The notes under the pieces are model-generated. The model was not told the DNA's origin and made no database searches. It saw only the letters and a program-made list of their open reading frames with translations. Of a stretch of DNA of 64,000 nucleotides, positions 24,794 through 35,216 are shown piece by piece. Source of the DNA: Acephala macrosclerotiorum (taxonomy: Eukaryota; Ascomycota; Leotiomycetes; Helotiales; Mollisiaceae); assembly GCA_014904845.1 (NCBI GenBank), contig MU119447.1:22681-86680 (forward strand), read 5' to 3'. Position numbers and translations under genes: made by a program. Each line of letters starts with the position of its first letter. The first letter of the stretch is position 1.

Positions 24794-25055
24794 AATTTTC
24801 ATCCCTCTTTGATGGTCTAGGACCAGGTTTTTGCATCTCGCAACTATGAACGAAGTCAGCGGTCATGTAGTCGTCACATGGCCTCGCATACCAGTCGTTA
24901 TTAAAGGTTCCTATGTCAGAAGACCGCCGGCCGTATGTCTCTGACACTGGCAGGATATTTTGACCCTGCCTTTTCTCGGGCTCGGCGGGTAGGGCTGAAA
25001 GTGATGCTCCTCAAATATGATGGTTCGCTGGAGTCCGCATATCATAGACTCCAGA

Positions 25056-26051
25056 TCAACAATCGAGCCCATTCAAAGCATCTCGCGCATTTTCGATTAG
25101 TTTGACTTCAACCATTCCCGCTTCTGTGCCCACTCTCGCACACCAGCTCTTGATCTTCCGTTGCCACACCTTCAGTACTTTGTCCCAAACCTTTCCTCTT
25201 CCCACAATTCCGATCACCCTATGTTCCGCGGTGCCGTCGCTAATCTCGCCCCATTTCCCGATCATGAAGACGCCTTCTAAGCTGTTGAAACTTGTAGCTC
25301 CCATTCTTGTGTCTGCCAGTTGGAACCATGTTCGAGAGTTTAGGGCGAGGTATCTGATGTCTTTGAAGCAGAGATTTGAGCTGGTAGTAGAGGTGGTGGA
25401 TTCGGTGATCGAGCCCCATGTATATACGGTTGAATTGGGAGAAGCCCAGCCAAGCTCGAGGTGGATTATATCTTTTGTTGGATCCCAGTATATCTCTGTC
25501 CTTTCTGCCACCTTCTTGAGCGTGTGCTTGCCCTTTAGATCTTCATGTTCATGACAGCATGAATTCCTGCACTCGTCTGACGCAACATCAAAGCCTAGCT
25601 TGTAATGTGCCAATCCTACCTCCCTCGATTCGGAACAAGTGTGTAGGATGGTAGGTATGGACTGTTGCCTGAGTGCAAGTACGTGCGGATGTGCGAAGCA
25701 TGATTTTCGTTTGTGTGGGAGGTAGTCGATGTCTGCGGGGCAGACGCGGAAATTGAGGAGTTGGGGAGGGGTCGCAGCGTGGTAGTGTTCCCAGATCTTC
25801 AGGCGAAGCTCGGTTGGGAGTTGTGCGAAGAGAGGAAATGTTGGATCCCCAATTTCCGTGGGCGGAGCTGAAGCTGGAGCAGAAGTATGAGAGATTATCG
25901 CTGGACTCGAACTCTTGGAAGGGCTCGTAGTGCCTGTGGTTGTTGCTCTGGACGGTAGCTCGAAGGAGGAGATGTTGAGAGGTTTGGAGGGCTTAAATTC
26001 GAGGTCTGACGACGACCTGCTGAGGTATTTATTCCAAGAAACGTAGTACAT
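25056..26051 (-). CDS. 2EXR domain protein
   Basis: Single exon of 331 aa from the ATG at 26051. After a Ser/Thr/Pro-rich leader comes FPLFAQLPTELRLKIWEHYHAATPPQLLNFR, the hallmark of the fungal 2EXR domain (FxxFxxLPxExRxxIW). ILHTCSESREVGLAHYKLGF, YWDPTKDIIHLELGW and DIRYLALNSRTWFQ then complete the domain. These proteins are common in large families in filamentous ascomycetes; function unknown. The acidic/His-Cys stretch CRNSCCHEHED may bind metal (inference). Confidence 0.8.
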   Translation of the reverse strand: MYYVSWNKYLSRSSSDLEFKPSKPLNISSFELPSRATTTGTTSPSKSSSPAIISHTSAPASAPPTEIGDPTFPLFAQLPTELRLKIWEHYHAATPPQLLNFRVCPADIDYLPHKRKSCFAHPHVLALRQQSIPTILHTCSESREVGLAHYKLGFDVASDECRNSCCHEHEDLKGKHTLKKVAERTEIYWDPTKDIIHLELGWASPNSTVYTWGSITESTTSTTSSNLCFKDIRYLALNSRTWFQLADTRMGATSFNSLEGVFMIGKWGEISDGTAEHRVIGIVGRGKVWDKVLKVWQRKIKSWCARVGTEAGMVEVKLIENARDALNGLDC

Positions 26052-27231
26052 GGCTACTACAATCCGTTGCACGCGTATCTGCTTGCGGCAGAGGTATAAA
26101 TGTTTAGAGAAGAAAGATGCAGCGCGAGGCGGGGAGAGTGAAGCTTGATGATCTGCAAGGCTTCGGGTCGTGCCGACGCGTGGGTAAACTCGGGGCTCGC
26201 CTCAGGGTCTCGAATGAACTTCACTGTAACCGTGCAATTATCTCTTCACTTTATTGTATCAAATAAGACTTGGAAATCAGAGAGACGAAGGTGTCGCGTG
26301 CGCCTGCCTATATGATTCATCTTGAAAGAAAAAGCAAGTGAGACATGCAGAAGCAAATGCCTCGTTTTGGCGGAACACGCGGACCGTCTGGGTCGGGCGT
26401 GGGGTTTTTCTTACTCATGCCGAAGAGAAATTCGGCCCTCAGCTCACACATCAGTTCCGATTCGCGAGACGAGTACCACCTTCCCGATGCGAGAGGCCGA
26501 TCTGAGATGGATGATCTGTGAGGTGGTGACGCCTGGGGTATACGGCCCTATTAAATGTTAATAAGCAATGACCAGTGTGTAACTCGATATAGGAAAACAC
26601 CGCGAATCTCGAACCAGCGATTGGTCTGGCCACCTCAAAATTAACATTTAAAAGGCCCTATGGGTAGTATGCTAGTATGCGTAGCGCGTGGGAGGGTGTC
26701 GATGTCAGGTCACAAACGAACTCAGCGACCTCACGCTTAAAGGATATCGACGTCGAGCTTGGAAACATCAGCTACGATCAAACCTTATCGGCTGCGTGTC
26801 ATCGCAGTAAATGATGCGTTTCCACATGGCTAAGATGGTACTGATCGAGTTGATTGAGACGCGTCACTACTCCCTTCATCTCGATTCTCGAGAGCCTGAT
26901 ATCACATCGAGGTGTTAGTATGGCAATGTGGTGACCTTGCTCTCTGATTTTGATCATTTCCGCTAGAGACCTTAAAATTCACGACGCGTCAAATCGACGC
27001 CGGCCACACTAGCAGGAGCTGAGTTAGAGTGTAGGGAGATTCCACATACGGACTGAGGCGAAATGCGAGAGATGCGTGACAGTAATTGCGATCCTTCCTG
27101 AAGCTGTGCAGCAGCTGAAGAACAGACAACCGAGAACGAGAAGAATATTAGATCGAAAAATAAGAGGGAAAACAAATGTCCCAACGTGGCTGGAGATGCA
27201 GAAGAAATAAAGGTTAATTAGGCTAGAATGT
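26052..27231. other. Intergenic, no gene seen
   Basis: GC-balanced. No protein-like frame and no tRNA fold supported. Confidence 0.45.
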
Positions 27232-27428
27232 AGAACGACACAACTCGCCCACTAGACCACTTGCCCCTTCTACTCCCTTATACTCTTGTCTTCCTCCTAT
27301 GAAAAGAAGCCAAAAATGAAAAAGAAAAAAAGAAAAAAGAACAGAAGAAAGCTTCTTTTCATAGGGGAAGACAAGAATATAAGGGAGTAGAAAGGGCAAG
27401 TGGTCTAGTGGGCGAGTTGTGTCGTTCT
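27232..27428. repeat. Near-perfect foldback (hairpin) with 79/78-nt arms
   Basis: Left arm 27232-27310 (starts AGAACGACACAACTCGCCCA), purine-rich loop 27311-27350, right arm 27351-27428 (ends GGGCGAGTTGTGTCGTTCT). Arms match except at three places: two C/T differences and one small CTCC/CCC difference. It could be a MITE-like foldback element or the source of a long hairpin RNA. Confidence 0.9.
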
Positions 27429-27683
27429 GGGAAGGAATGACTTGAAATGGGAAGGCATGGGGTGGTTGTGATGAAGATGTTGTGCGGGGTTGAGTGTGAG
27501 TTGCACCACGAAAGGAAAGGACTCCCAATACCATGGTGTTACCTCGAAAAATGATGAAAGTTACTAGAAAAGGGAAGAGACCCGTTGAGAAAGGCGTTGC
27601 TGAACTGGCTCGCAGTGAATTGCGCGACAGAGAAGCAGTTGGGAGCAATGGGCTTCGTCTTGTTCTTTTTCTCTTCATGTCCC

Positions 27684-29639
27684 TCAAAAGTCCCTACCCG
27701 GATTCCGAATCTTGATCTGCTCCAAAAAATACGGCACGACCGTATTGCCCACCTCCCTCACATCATCACTGCACCCCTCAACCGCAACACCAACCTCAAA
27801 CACAATCCCCATCTCCTCACAAACATCTTTCACCTGCCTCAACGCCACAACCCCAGATTCGAGCTCAATCTCACCCATCTCCCCGGTCCGCCAAATCTCC
27901 TGATCCCTCGTCAACTCGATCCTCACTTTTCTCAACTTAGGCAACTTGTTGTTTGCAGTTCGAAGCATGTCTAGGAAAGTTAGGTAGAAGAATTGATTCT
28001 CGAACACAGTTCGTTTTGACTCCGGCATGTTGACTTGGAGGATGTCGACGAATAATGTGAGCTCGGACAGATTTGAAGGTAAGAGGTCAATGAGTGGGAT
28101 TGGGGAGGGAGACCAGGCTTGATGTCCGACGAGAGAGTTGACATCAATCGCCAACTTCCTCAGCTTGGGATATTCTCTCAAAGACCCGATAAGGATCGCG
28201 TCATTCCGGAGGGATTGACGAGTGCGAGCCTGACCGTTGTTTTGCGAGTGCCGGTTGTCGAAGTACAACTCTTCGAGGGTATTCTTGTGAGCGGCTAGAG
28301 CGGTGCCAAACGAAGATTGAAAACCGACGAAGCCGTCTCCGCGGCCGAAGCAAGAGGGTTCGGTTGTCCATCTGAATGACTTCAAGCTATTGAAGATACT
28401 GAGAGATTGAATAGCGTCGTAAGGCTGGAGGGCCGATTCGTCGTAAGTTAGGTGAGTGATGTTTGAGGTATGTTTTAGTGGAGTGTAATCCACTGGAGAA
28501 TTTCTAGACTCCCAGAAGATGTATGTCGTCAGAGTGTAGAGGGACCGCATATTGGGAAGGCGCATGAAGGGAAGCAGACGTCGAAAGTCGAGTTCGTATT
28601 CTCGGTGGTCATTGCCTCCCGCATCTGGTCTCGGTGAGCTCGAGGTGTTAGAATTTCGGTATTGGGGGACTTACGCATGGGGCTGCAGATATAAAGCGTC
28701 TCTAGCTTCTGTAATGCCCCAGAGGAGATGAGTGATTTGGTGTCTTCAAGGAACTCACAGAGAATGTTTCCGTCGTAAGTCCAATGGACTTCTGGCATAA
28801 CCATCCACATAGTCCTGATGTTTGGGAGCTTTTTGAAAAGCATGACGATGAGCTCGTCTTCCTTATTCTGCTCGTCGTCGCTTTCTTCGAGCCAGATTTT
28901 GCGGTAATCAACGAGGATGCCTTCCCGTTCTGACGATGTCAGCAGAACTCTTTGCAAATGATGAATCGAAGTTTCACAAGTTGTGAAAACGAAAGGGCCT
29001 GAACATACCATAATCCTTCCCCGCTCTGCGCAAGCCAGCGTTGGTACTTGCTTGACATTGTCCCATGATACAGTCGGTATGATCAAACGGCTGAACTGGA
29101 CCTAAAAATTCCACCTCCTCGTTCTCAATCTCGTCTTCCATATCTCTCTCATCATCTTCAGAGTAATCCACGCTTTCATCGTCTTCATAGCTAGAGTCGT
29201 TTTCATCGTCCTCGTCACGTGTACCTTCCTCGCCAAAAACATCATCATCCATCAACGTCCCGCTCTGCCTCTCCCTTTTCAATTTCTCTTCCTCCGCCAA
29301 GCGTTCATTAAACCTATCTGCCATTCCCACATAATGGTCCACTCTAGGACAATTTCCCCATTCTCGAAGATCAACCTCTTTCACGTGAGCTGCAAGATCA
29401 GGTCGCCAGTTTAGCGTTTCGAGGAATTGGCGGAGAGGCTTGCAGTGTTTCGTGAAGGGGTAGAGGAGGGAGGGATCAAGGCCATGGTAGGACCAGGAGG
29501 AGTAGAGGGTTGGTACGGTGCGGTGGTAGAGTGTGCGAGAGGTGAGGGAGAGGGAGTTGAGGTCTCGTTGGGAGGTGATACTTGAGAGGATGGCGAGGAA
29601 GAGCTCGTTGGAGAGGCTTTCGAGCAGAGACACATCCAT
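27684..29639 (-). CDS. F-box protein with acidic insert
   Basis: Three exons on the minus strand: 29639-29009, 28947-28675, 28624-27684. Introns are 28948-29008 (GTATGT) and 28625-28674 (GTAAGT..TTCTAAC..CAG). They give 614 aa. The start MDVSLLESLSNELFLAILSSI followed by DLNSLSLTSRTLYHRTVPTLYSSW is a clear F-box, the Skp1-binding part of an SCF ubiquitin ligase. Residues about 130-185 are strongly acidic (DEDDENDSSYEDDESVDYSEDDERDMEDE). The rest has leucine-rich-repeat-like strands (LRKLAIDVNSL, LSELTLFVDIL, LPKLRKVRIEL) and would recruit a substrate. A downstream intergenic piece of 255 bp separates it from the foldback hairpin. Confidence 0.8.
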
Positions 29640-30514
29640 AGTTGGTGGCGCTGAAACTTGAGAGGTTGTTTTGGAAATAAAGGCCGTTTTATTTTAACGT
29701 TAGTCTGTGGCACGGGTCTGGGTTAGGGGTTAGCGAGCCCCTGATTTTAGGCATAACAGGCAGCAGGACCTCACGTGAGTTGGTATTCTGCACCTGTTGC
29801 TATTCGAAGACTTTAGGGAAAGTATTGACATGGGATTGTTCCTTGTTCCATCCAAAGCACCATTGGTGCCTGTGGGAGGTAGTTGAGAACTTGAGAAAAA
29901 TCTTCCTTGTGGAACCGAATTAATATTCATGGGTATGGATTGAGAACTCCCAGAAATGGCTGCTTAATAATATCTCGTATGTATAGACGAGTCTCGGGGG
30001 TCATTTAGGCAAATCTAATCCACCCATACCTAAAGACGAAAAGTCGACGATATCTTTATTTCGATATCAAGAAATAGAGGTCTGCAGACGAGGAGGCCAA
30101 TCCGGGCAACTCAGACAAGCCCGCCGGTTGTGGCTCAGCCACTCCGCCAAGGTCGTTCATGCAGAGAATCTCGGAGCCAGCGCCACTTTCTGCCCCCCTT
30201 ATGTTGGTCATCTGGGATATTTTCTTCCCCAACCACTCACAGAACGATCTCGCCTCATAAAATCTAATTCAAGACACGAACTTTGCCCCATGGGGCGAAA
30301 GGTCCGAATGGAGTCATAAAAGTCTTTGAGACCCTGACCCAGAAAATGCGGCACAGTAAGCTTAATTTTAAGATTTAATCCTCCTCGCGTGTCCTTTTTA
30401 TGTTCGACAACAATCTGCTTTTGCTTCACTCGTTTCTTGCAAACCGCAATTATTTTCTCTGGAGAGGGTCAATACTCGTCCATTCGCTCAAGAATACCAC
30501 AATAATTTGGTGCG
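29640..30514. other. Divergent intergenic region
   Basis: Promoters of the F-box gene (-) and the membrane protein gene (+). No further gene seen. Confidence 0.45.
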
Positions 30515-31564
30515 ATGAAGTCTTTAGTTCTCTTACTCTCGTTCTTCGCGATCAGCGTTTCTGCAGCTCCATACATCGTGACTAGCTACGTCGTTCTCTC
30601 AGTCTACACTGAAGATGGTTTCACGAATTCTCGAACCACGTACCCTGAATCCCTCTATACCTATACAGAAGCTGTTGTGCCAGCAACTCCTGTCAATGCG
30701 ATCACGACAATCACCACCGATGCTCCATACGCCGAAGTAACGATTGTCGACATCGTGGTTAAATCCGGGTCTCAAGTTTCCTACACCTACGACACCGATT
30801 CCACCTATCTCGACACCAGCTATGTCGTTCCAGTAACCTATACTCCTGCTGCGACATGCACAAGTCAGAACTGGACATTCACGACCAATGTACCGATCTA
30901 CATCCCAGACATTGTGTCTCTGACACCCGTCACCACATCACTCTCAGCAACCACATACTCGTACCTAGGCTATCGACCAACACCAACAACGGATGTTGTC
31001 GCGGTTCTGAATCCAACAGATGTCAGCGCAGATGATCTCGCATCCGCAAGTTCAGAATACATGCCCTACGGAATGTCATACTGCTACACACCAACAATCT
31101 ACTGCCCCACCGCATCCGGCGCGACATGCACACCGACATTCACCTACGACTCCTCATCTTCCTCCTACTACTCCGATTCCTCCGATCCCTACTACGACAA
31201 CTGGGCCCGAAGCATTATCCTGATCGCTGTCTTGGTACCCGTTGGATGGTGGTTAATCTGGCTCATCATCGGGTTCTGGGAGTCTTGGATGAGTTTCAAA
31301 GGCCTGATGCTTGGGCAACATAGGAAGAGAGGATTGCCGTATAGTTGGTGTTGTATTTCAATACTGTTTTTGTGTTGGACGGGACCGACGTATAAGGCGA
31401 AGTCAGCGGAGGAACAGGCGGAGCTGAAGACTAAGTGGGATGAGATGACGGCTGGGACAAAGTTTAAGCTTTGGATGAAGTGGGGTTTTAGGTGGAAGTA
31501 CCCAGACATGTTAGGGGATGAGCCCGAGCTTGCGAAAAGAGCTTTTAGGCAGGGATGTTTGTGA
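30515..31564 (+). CDS. Type I membrane protein, Thr/Tyr/Ser-rich ectodomain
   Basis: Single exon, 349 aa, with ATG at 30515. Signal peptide MKSLVLLLSFFAISVSAAP, then a Thr/Tyr/Ser/Pro-rich extracellular part with four or more cysteines (ATCTSQNW, YCYTPTIYCPTASGATCTP). One membrane helix follows (IILIAVLVPVGWWLIWLIIGF) and a Lys/Trp-rich cytoplasmic tail of about 90 residues (RKRGLPYSWC, KFKLWMKWGFRWKYPDMLGDEPEL). The family is not one I can name; the plan suggests a cell-surface or wall-associated protein. Confidence 0.7.
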   Translation: MKSLVLLLSFFAISVSAAPYIVTSYVVLSVYTEDGFTNSRTTYPESLYTYTEAVVPATPVNAITTITTDAPYAEVTIVDIVVKSGSQVSYTYDTDSTYLDTSYVVPVTYTPAATCTSQNWTFTTNVPIYIPDIVSLTPVTTSLSATTYSYLGYRPTPTTDVVAVLNPTDVSADDLASASSEYMPYGMSYCYTPTIYCPTASGATCTPTFTYDSSSSSYYSDSSDPYYDNWARSIILIAVLVPVGWWLIWLIIGFWESWMSFKGLMLGQHRKRGLPYSWCCISILFLCWTGPTYKAKSAEEQAELKTKWDEMTAGTKFKLWMKWGFRWKYPDMLGDEPELAKRAFRQGCL

Positions 31565-31866
31565 TACCAAAGAATAGATAATATTTAATGTAATGAATGA
31601 AGTTCAGGATCTCAAGTCTCTGGGGTCGTTGATGACAGGTGGTTTGAGATGAATCAGGTTGTCGGAACGTTGCCGAATTGTTTCCTCCTCTGGCGGAGGC
31701 ATACTCGCTCCGAAACTCTATTTTCAGATGATATCCCCTATGTCTGAAAGTTCCCTCCCAGAAGTCCTTTATCTGCCACTAGTCCCGTATTAAACATTAA
31801 GTTTCATCATCTCTTAGCCCCAGCAGCGGCCCTCCACCTCCACATCGATCTGCCAGCTCCTCTGCC
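31565..31866. other. 3' intergenic between convergent genes
   Basis: No gene seen. Confidence 0.4.
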
Positions 31867-32613
31867 TTACAAAAGAGCAATAGCCAAACCACCAGCAGCC
31901 ACCAGCGCACCCACAGCTCGTACACCTGCTGCGGCATTCGTCGCTACAGTGGCCGACGCCATACTCGTAGCCCCTCCACTAGTCCCCGTCGCAACAGGGC
32001 CCCCAAACGTCACACTTGGAGTGCTACTCGTATAACTTTCATTGCCTGCAGTTCCTCCAGCTGTACCATTGGTGAACGCGCTGGCTAGGATGATAGCACC
32101 CAGCTGAACGTACTCTGGTTCAGTGTAGCTGATGTTCTTCACATTCGATGCTCCAGCTGCGTATTGAGCAAGTGTTTGGTTGGTGTTGGGCGGTGGGTTG
32201 ATGACGCCGACCATGCCTTTGGTGCAATGTCCTCCACCGCCTTTTTGGGAGCAGTAGAACCAAATTGGGTCAGTGTTGTTCACAGTGATTTGGAAAGCGC
32301 GATTCTGTTATCATCATCAACTCATACATGGGAGAAAGCTTGATTGTGGGCTGACTTACAGCAACGCCCTCCGAAGAGGGAATGAAACCAGAGTACATCC
32401 CGCTACCATCGCCATCCTTGCAGGGAGTATCATATGGACCCGACACAACACTATGGTCCATTGGGTAAAAGCTGAAGATGATCGTATCTCCGACTGAAGC
32501 GTAGGTGGTGTTGGGTGTGTACTTAGGCCAGATTGGCCGACGGCTACGTTGTAGACTGCAGCATTGGCAGTCGCAGCAATAGCCAGTGTTGCTAAGTTGG
32601 ATGAGACACGCAT
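31867..32613 (-). pseudogene. Cupredoxin-like GPI-anchored serine-rich protein with one frameshift
   Basis: ATG at 32613 starts MRVSSNLATLAIAATANA, a signal peptide, then VYNVAVGQSGL. At about 32523-32528 the frame must shift by one to reach KYTPNTTYASVGDTIIFSFYPMDHSVV. An intron at 32305-32359 (GTAAGT..CAG) leads to NRAFQITVNNTDPIWFYCSQ..HCTKGMVGVINPP. The copper-ligand pattern of cupredoxins (His in MDHSV, Cys in WFYCSQ, His in GGHC, Met in KGM) is complete. The C-terminus is Ser/Thr/Ala-rich with a terminal hydrophobic stretch (GALVAAGGLAIALL) fitting a GPI signal. Everything else is intact, so a single sequencing error would turn this into a normal gene; such proteins are secreted surface proteins of unknown role. 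Confidence 0.65.
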
Positions 32614-33631
32614 TTTGACAGTCTTGGCAGAGTGAGTGCGAGCAAATCGAAAGGAACGCAGTTGAGCAAATATGAGAGGTTTTGGAAGATGGTTAAATCG
32701 GTTGGAAGGGGACATATAGGTACCACATCAGGCATCCGTCACTCGGTTTTGGATACTATCATTTGGAAGTGACATCAAGCTGGTACTCTAGGAACATCAA
32801 CGTCGCCGTTGTTTCACGCTCCCCAGTGAGTGACAACGTTACACAATCCCTCGATGCAGCCAATAATTTCTCTTCTCTTCGAGGGTGGCAGTTTGTAATC
32901 TCCTAGGAGTAAACTTGCGTCACCAGCAACTTTCTGGAAGTAACATAGCCACGGATAGCCACTTATCCATGAAAATGAGACGAATTTTGCTTAAGTGAGG
33001 TTGGCGTGGCCGATTCGTGGGGAACCTCAACCACCTCGTCCTCCGCAAAGGTCCATGACGGTGCAAGGAATCCTAGTCTAGAGCGGTCAGGTACAATCTC
33101 CGTTCCCAACTCAAGATGCTTAAGCTCTTTAAGCTTCAGCTATGGAGACCGGCCCCAGTCTCCGCGGGAATGACCATCCGAATCAATGACGCCACTCATC
33201 CATCGCTTGAAGTTGCTAGCGAACTGAGAACATGAAATAACTCTCTCGGATGACAAAGAGGCGAGAAGCCTCAAGAGCAAATACCTATATGGGCTAGTAC
33301 TGTACTCGAGGGTTTTACCAAAGGCTGTTGGTAGATGATATTGGGTACGTTGTGGAAATAACCTTAACATCCTGGACATATTGTTACTTTCGAATCGCTG
33401 GAGTTTGTTCGGTTCCTGGTTCCTACGACGAGGTCGTCGTTTTCGAGATGGCTGGGCTTTTCATAAGGCACACCTGTCCTTTGGCGGGAAGTAGGCTTCG
33501 ATTATGTCTGTCTAGATCCAGAGAAAGTGAGATCAAGTTGTTAACTTAAGTCTTGGTGCCTCAGACACCAGGCATGGATTTCTTGAGTCAGAAATTATGG
33601 TCACTTCGACATCTCTCACCCCACCATTTGC
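32614..33631. other. Intergenic, no gene seen
   Basis: Upstream of the cupredoxin-like gene; no protein-like frame. Confidence 0.4.
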
Positions 33632-34655
33632 CTACGTTTGCGTACAATTACAACTGCCAAGAACGGCGTTGCTCAGAGCGCCTCCCAGTGTACCGCTGAC
33701 GAAGACGACCAAAAAAGCAGCATACGCAGCTGTTGCCGCGAAGATCTGATCCCGCTTCGCATTTGTCAACCATCTTACACATGTCACGAACAGCACCGTC
33801 CAGCCTCCCAACATCCCAAGTAGGGCATAAGGATTATGGACAAAATACAGAGAAGTTATGAAGCCAATGGGAGGACCGCAGGGAGGATGGAGCTGAGGAT
33901 TGCCACAAATTTGGCGATGGAACGTTCGGAGATGTAGGCGGATTGCTCGTCTTGTTGGGTGGTCTGCCGATTGCATACCATTAGTCTTTATGCTTGAAAT
34001 GTTGAGGAGCCGTGGAAAACGAGAGAAGGATATATACCTTGATGAAGTAGCTGTCCTGATCTGCGGGTACGCGAAGCGCGACAAGGTCGTGGACATCGTC
34101 GTATTTCTTCTCGTTATTCCCCCAGAGCTGCGGCCTCGATTCTGCTTTGTTTGAGCTTGTGTCTAGGAACCAGTCTCGCATTGCTTTAACAGTTGCTGGT
34201 GCAGGCGGTTTGGAGTTCAAGAGGGTTTGGTGGGCGGCGGGTGCTTCGTCTATCCCCATCAGCCTTTTGCAGCAGGGAGTCCCACCATCAAATGGACAAG
34301 CTTGTGGTACCCTTTCAGTTTTTCCTTGATTTTCAGTGCCAAATTCATTCTGGCATTCTACCTTAGCTGCACGAAGTTCCCACTCTCATCTTTCTCCCCG
34401 CGTACCACTCAAACTTCCTCCAGTCACTGTGACATTCAATCGTTACAGGATCCGCGCTCTTCGAATCCGCGGCGTCATATTGATCTTGCAAAGCCTCAAG
34501 CCTAGTACAAGGAAGTGTAAGTTTCGAGCTGAAAGTCGATCGTAGCGTCTGTATGACGTGGTTGTCTTGTCAGGATCGCTCGTGATTTTGGCTGCAAGCT
34601 GGGGGAAGCCGTTGACGGGCTCAGGTCTTGCTTTTTCGACGTCGGCGAGAGGCAT
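33632..34655 (-). pseudogene. DUF6594 membrane protein, frame-broken
   Basis: The order and content are those of fungal DUF6594 proteins: GFPQLAAKITSDPDKTTTSYRRYDRLSARNL, LEALQDQYDAADSKSADPVTIECHSDWRKFE, KEKLKGYHKLVHLM, then PATVKAMRDWF, DDVHDLVALRVPADQDSYFIK. After an intron come TTQQDEQSAYISERSIAKFVAILSSI and membrane helices ending in RWLTNAKRDQIFAATAAYAAFLVVFVSG. At least three frame changes are needed: after ARNL near 34520, before DEAPAAH near 34255, and at 33866-33878 within the first membrane helix. Function unknown. Confidence 0.65.
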
Positions 34656-35216
34656 TTGTGCTAGTCACTCCATTTCACGTCTCTGTAACTTTTCATTGAT
34701 GACCATCGATAAGTTTCTAGAGAGATTTGATTGTCAAGTTTATGGGCTGCGTGGGTTGGAGTTGGCATCTCAGCCCCATGTCTGCCTTGCAGCCCAGCCA
34801 CGTCAGAGACCTTGAAAGTCTCCAGCCCACTTCTCTCTTCTACCGAGTAAATTCTACTTTTGCTACTCGAACCTAGATCTCTTGCGACGGGTCCTTTGTC
34901 GGGGGTGGAATTGATCTTCTTTGCAAGAATCTGCCTTGAGCTTGTTGATTGGACTCGACTAGGGTTCAATCAGATCGTAAGGCCGAGCGTACCACTGTTC
35001 GCACAAGTACAGCGGCAGATTGTGAGAACGCTCCCCATACAAGAAAGTGGACCTCTTTGCAGTCCTCGTAGTGAGTGATACTCAGCACTGATCGAAGAGT
35101 ATGGCTGAACGTGCTTTCACACTAGTACTGGAGAGCAGTTTCGACGTCTGGCAGGAGCGACTCTACCCATGCATGATTGTCCTTCTGGTTGCGCCATCAA
35201 ATAATCTCTCACGACT
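34656..35216. other. Intergenic, no gene seen
   Basis: Lies between divergently oriented DUF6594 remnant and retropepsin gene. Confidence 0.4.

Noticed and set aside
26590..26660. CTGGTTCGAGATTC on the minus strand, resembling a tRNA B box
   Set aside because: No pairing T-stem, no A box at proper distance and no cloverleaf.
27223..27687. Minus-strand open frame of 154 codons
   Set aside because: Runs through the foldback hairpin and its purine loop; composition is not protein-like.
29720..29733. GGGTTAGGGGTTAG, resembling the TTAGGG telomere repeat
   Set aside because: Only two units; too short to claim an interstitial telomere.
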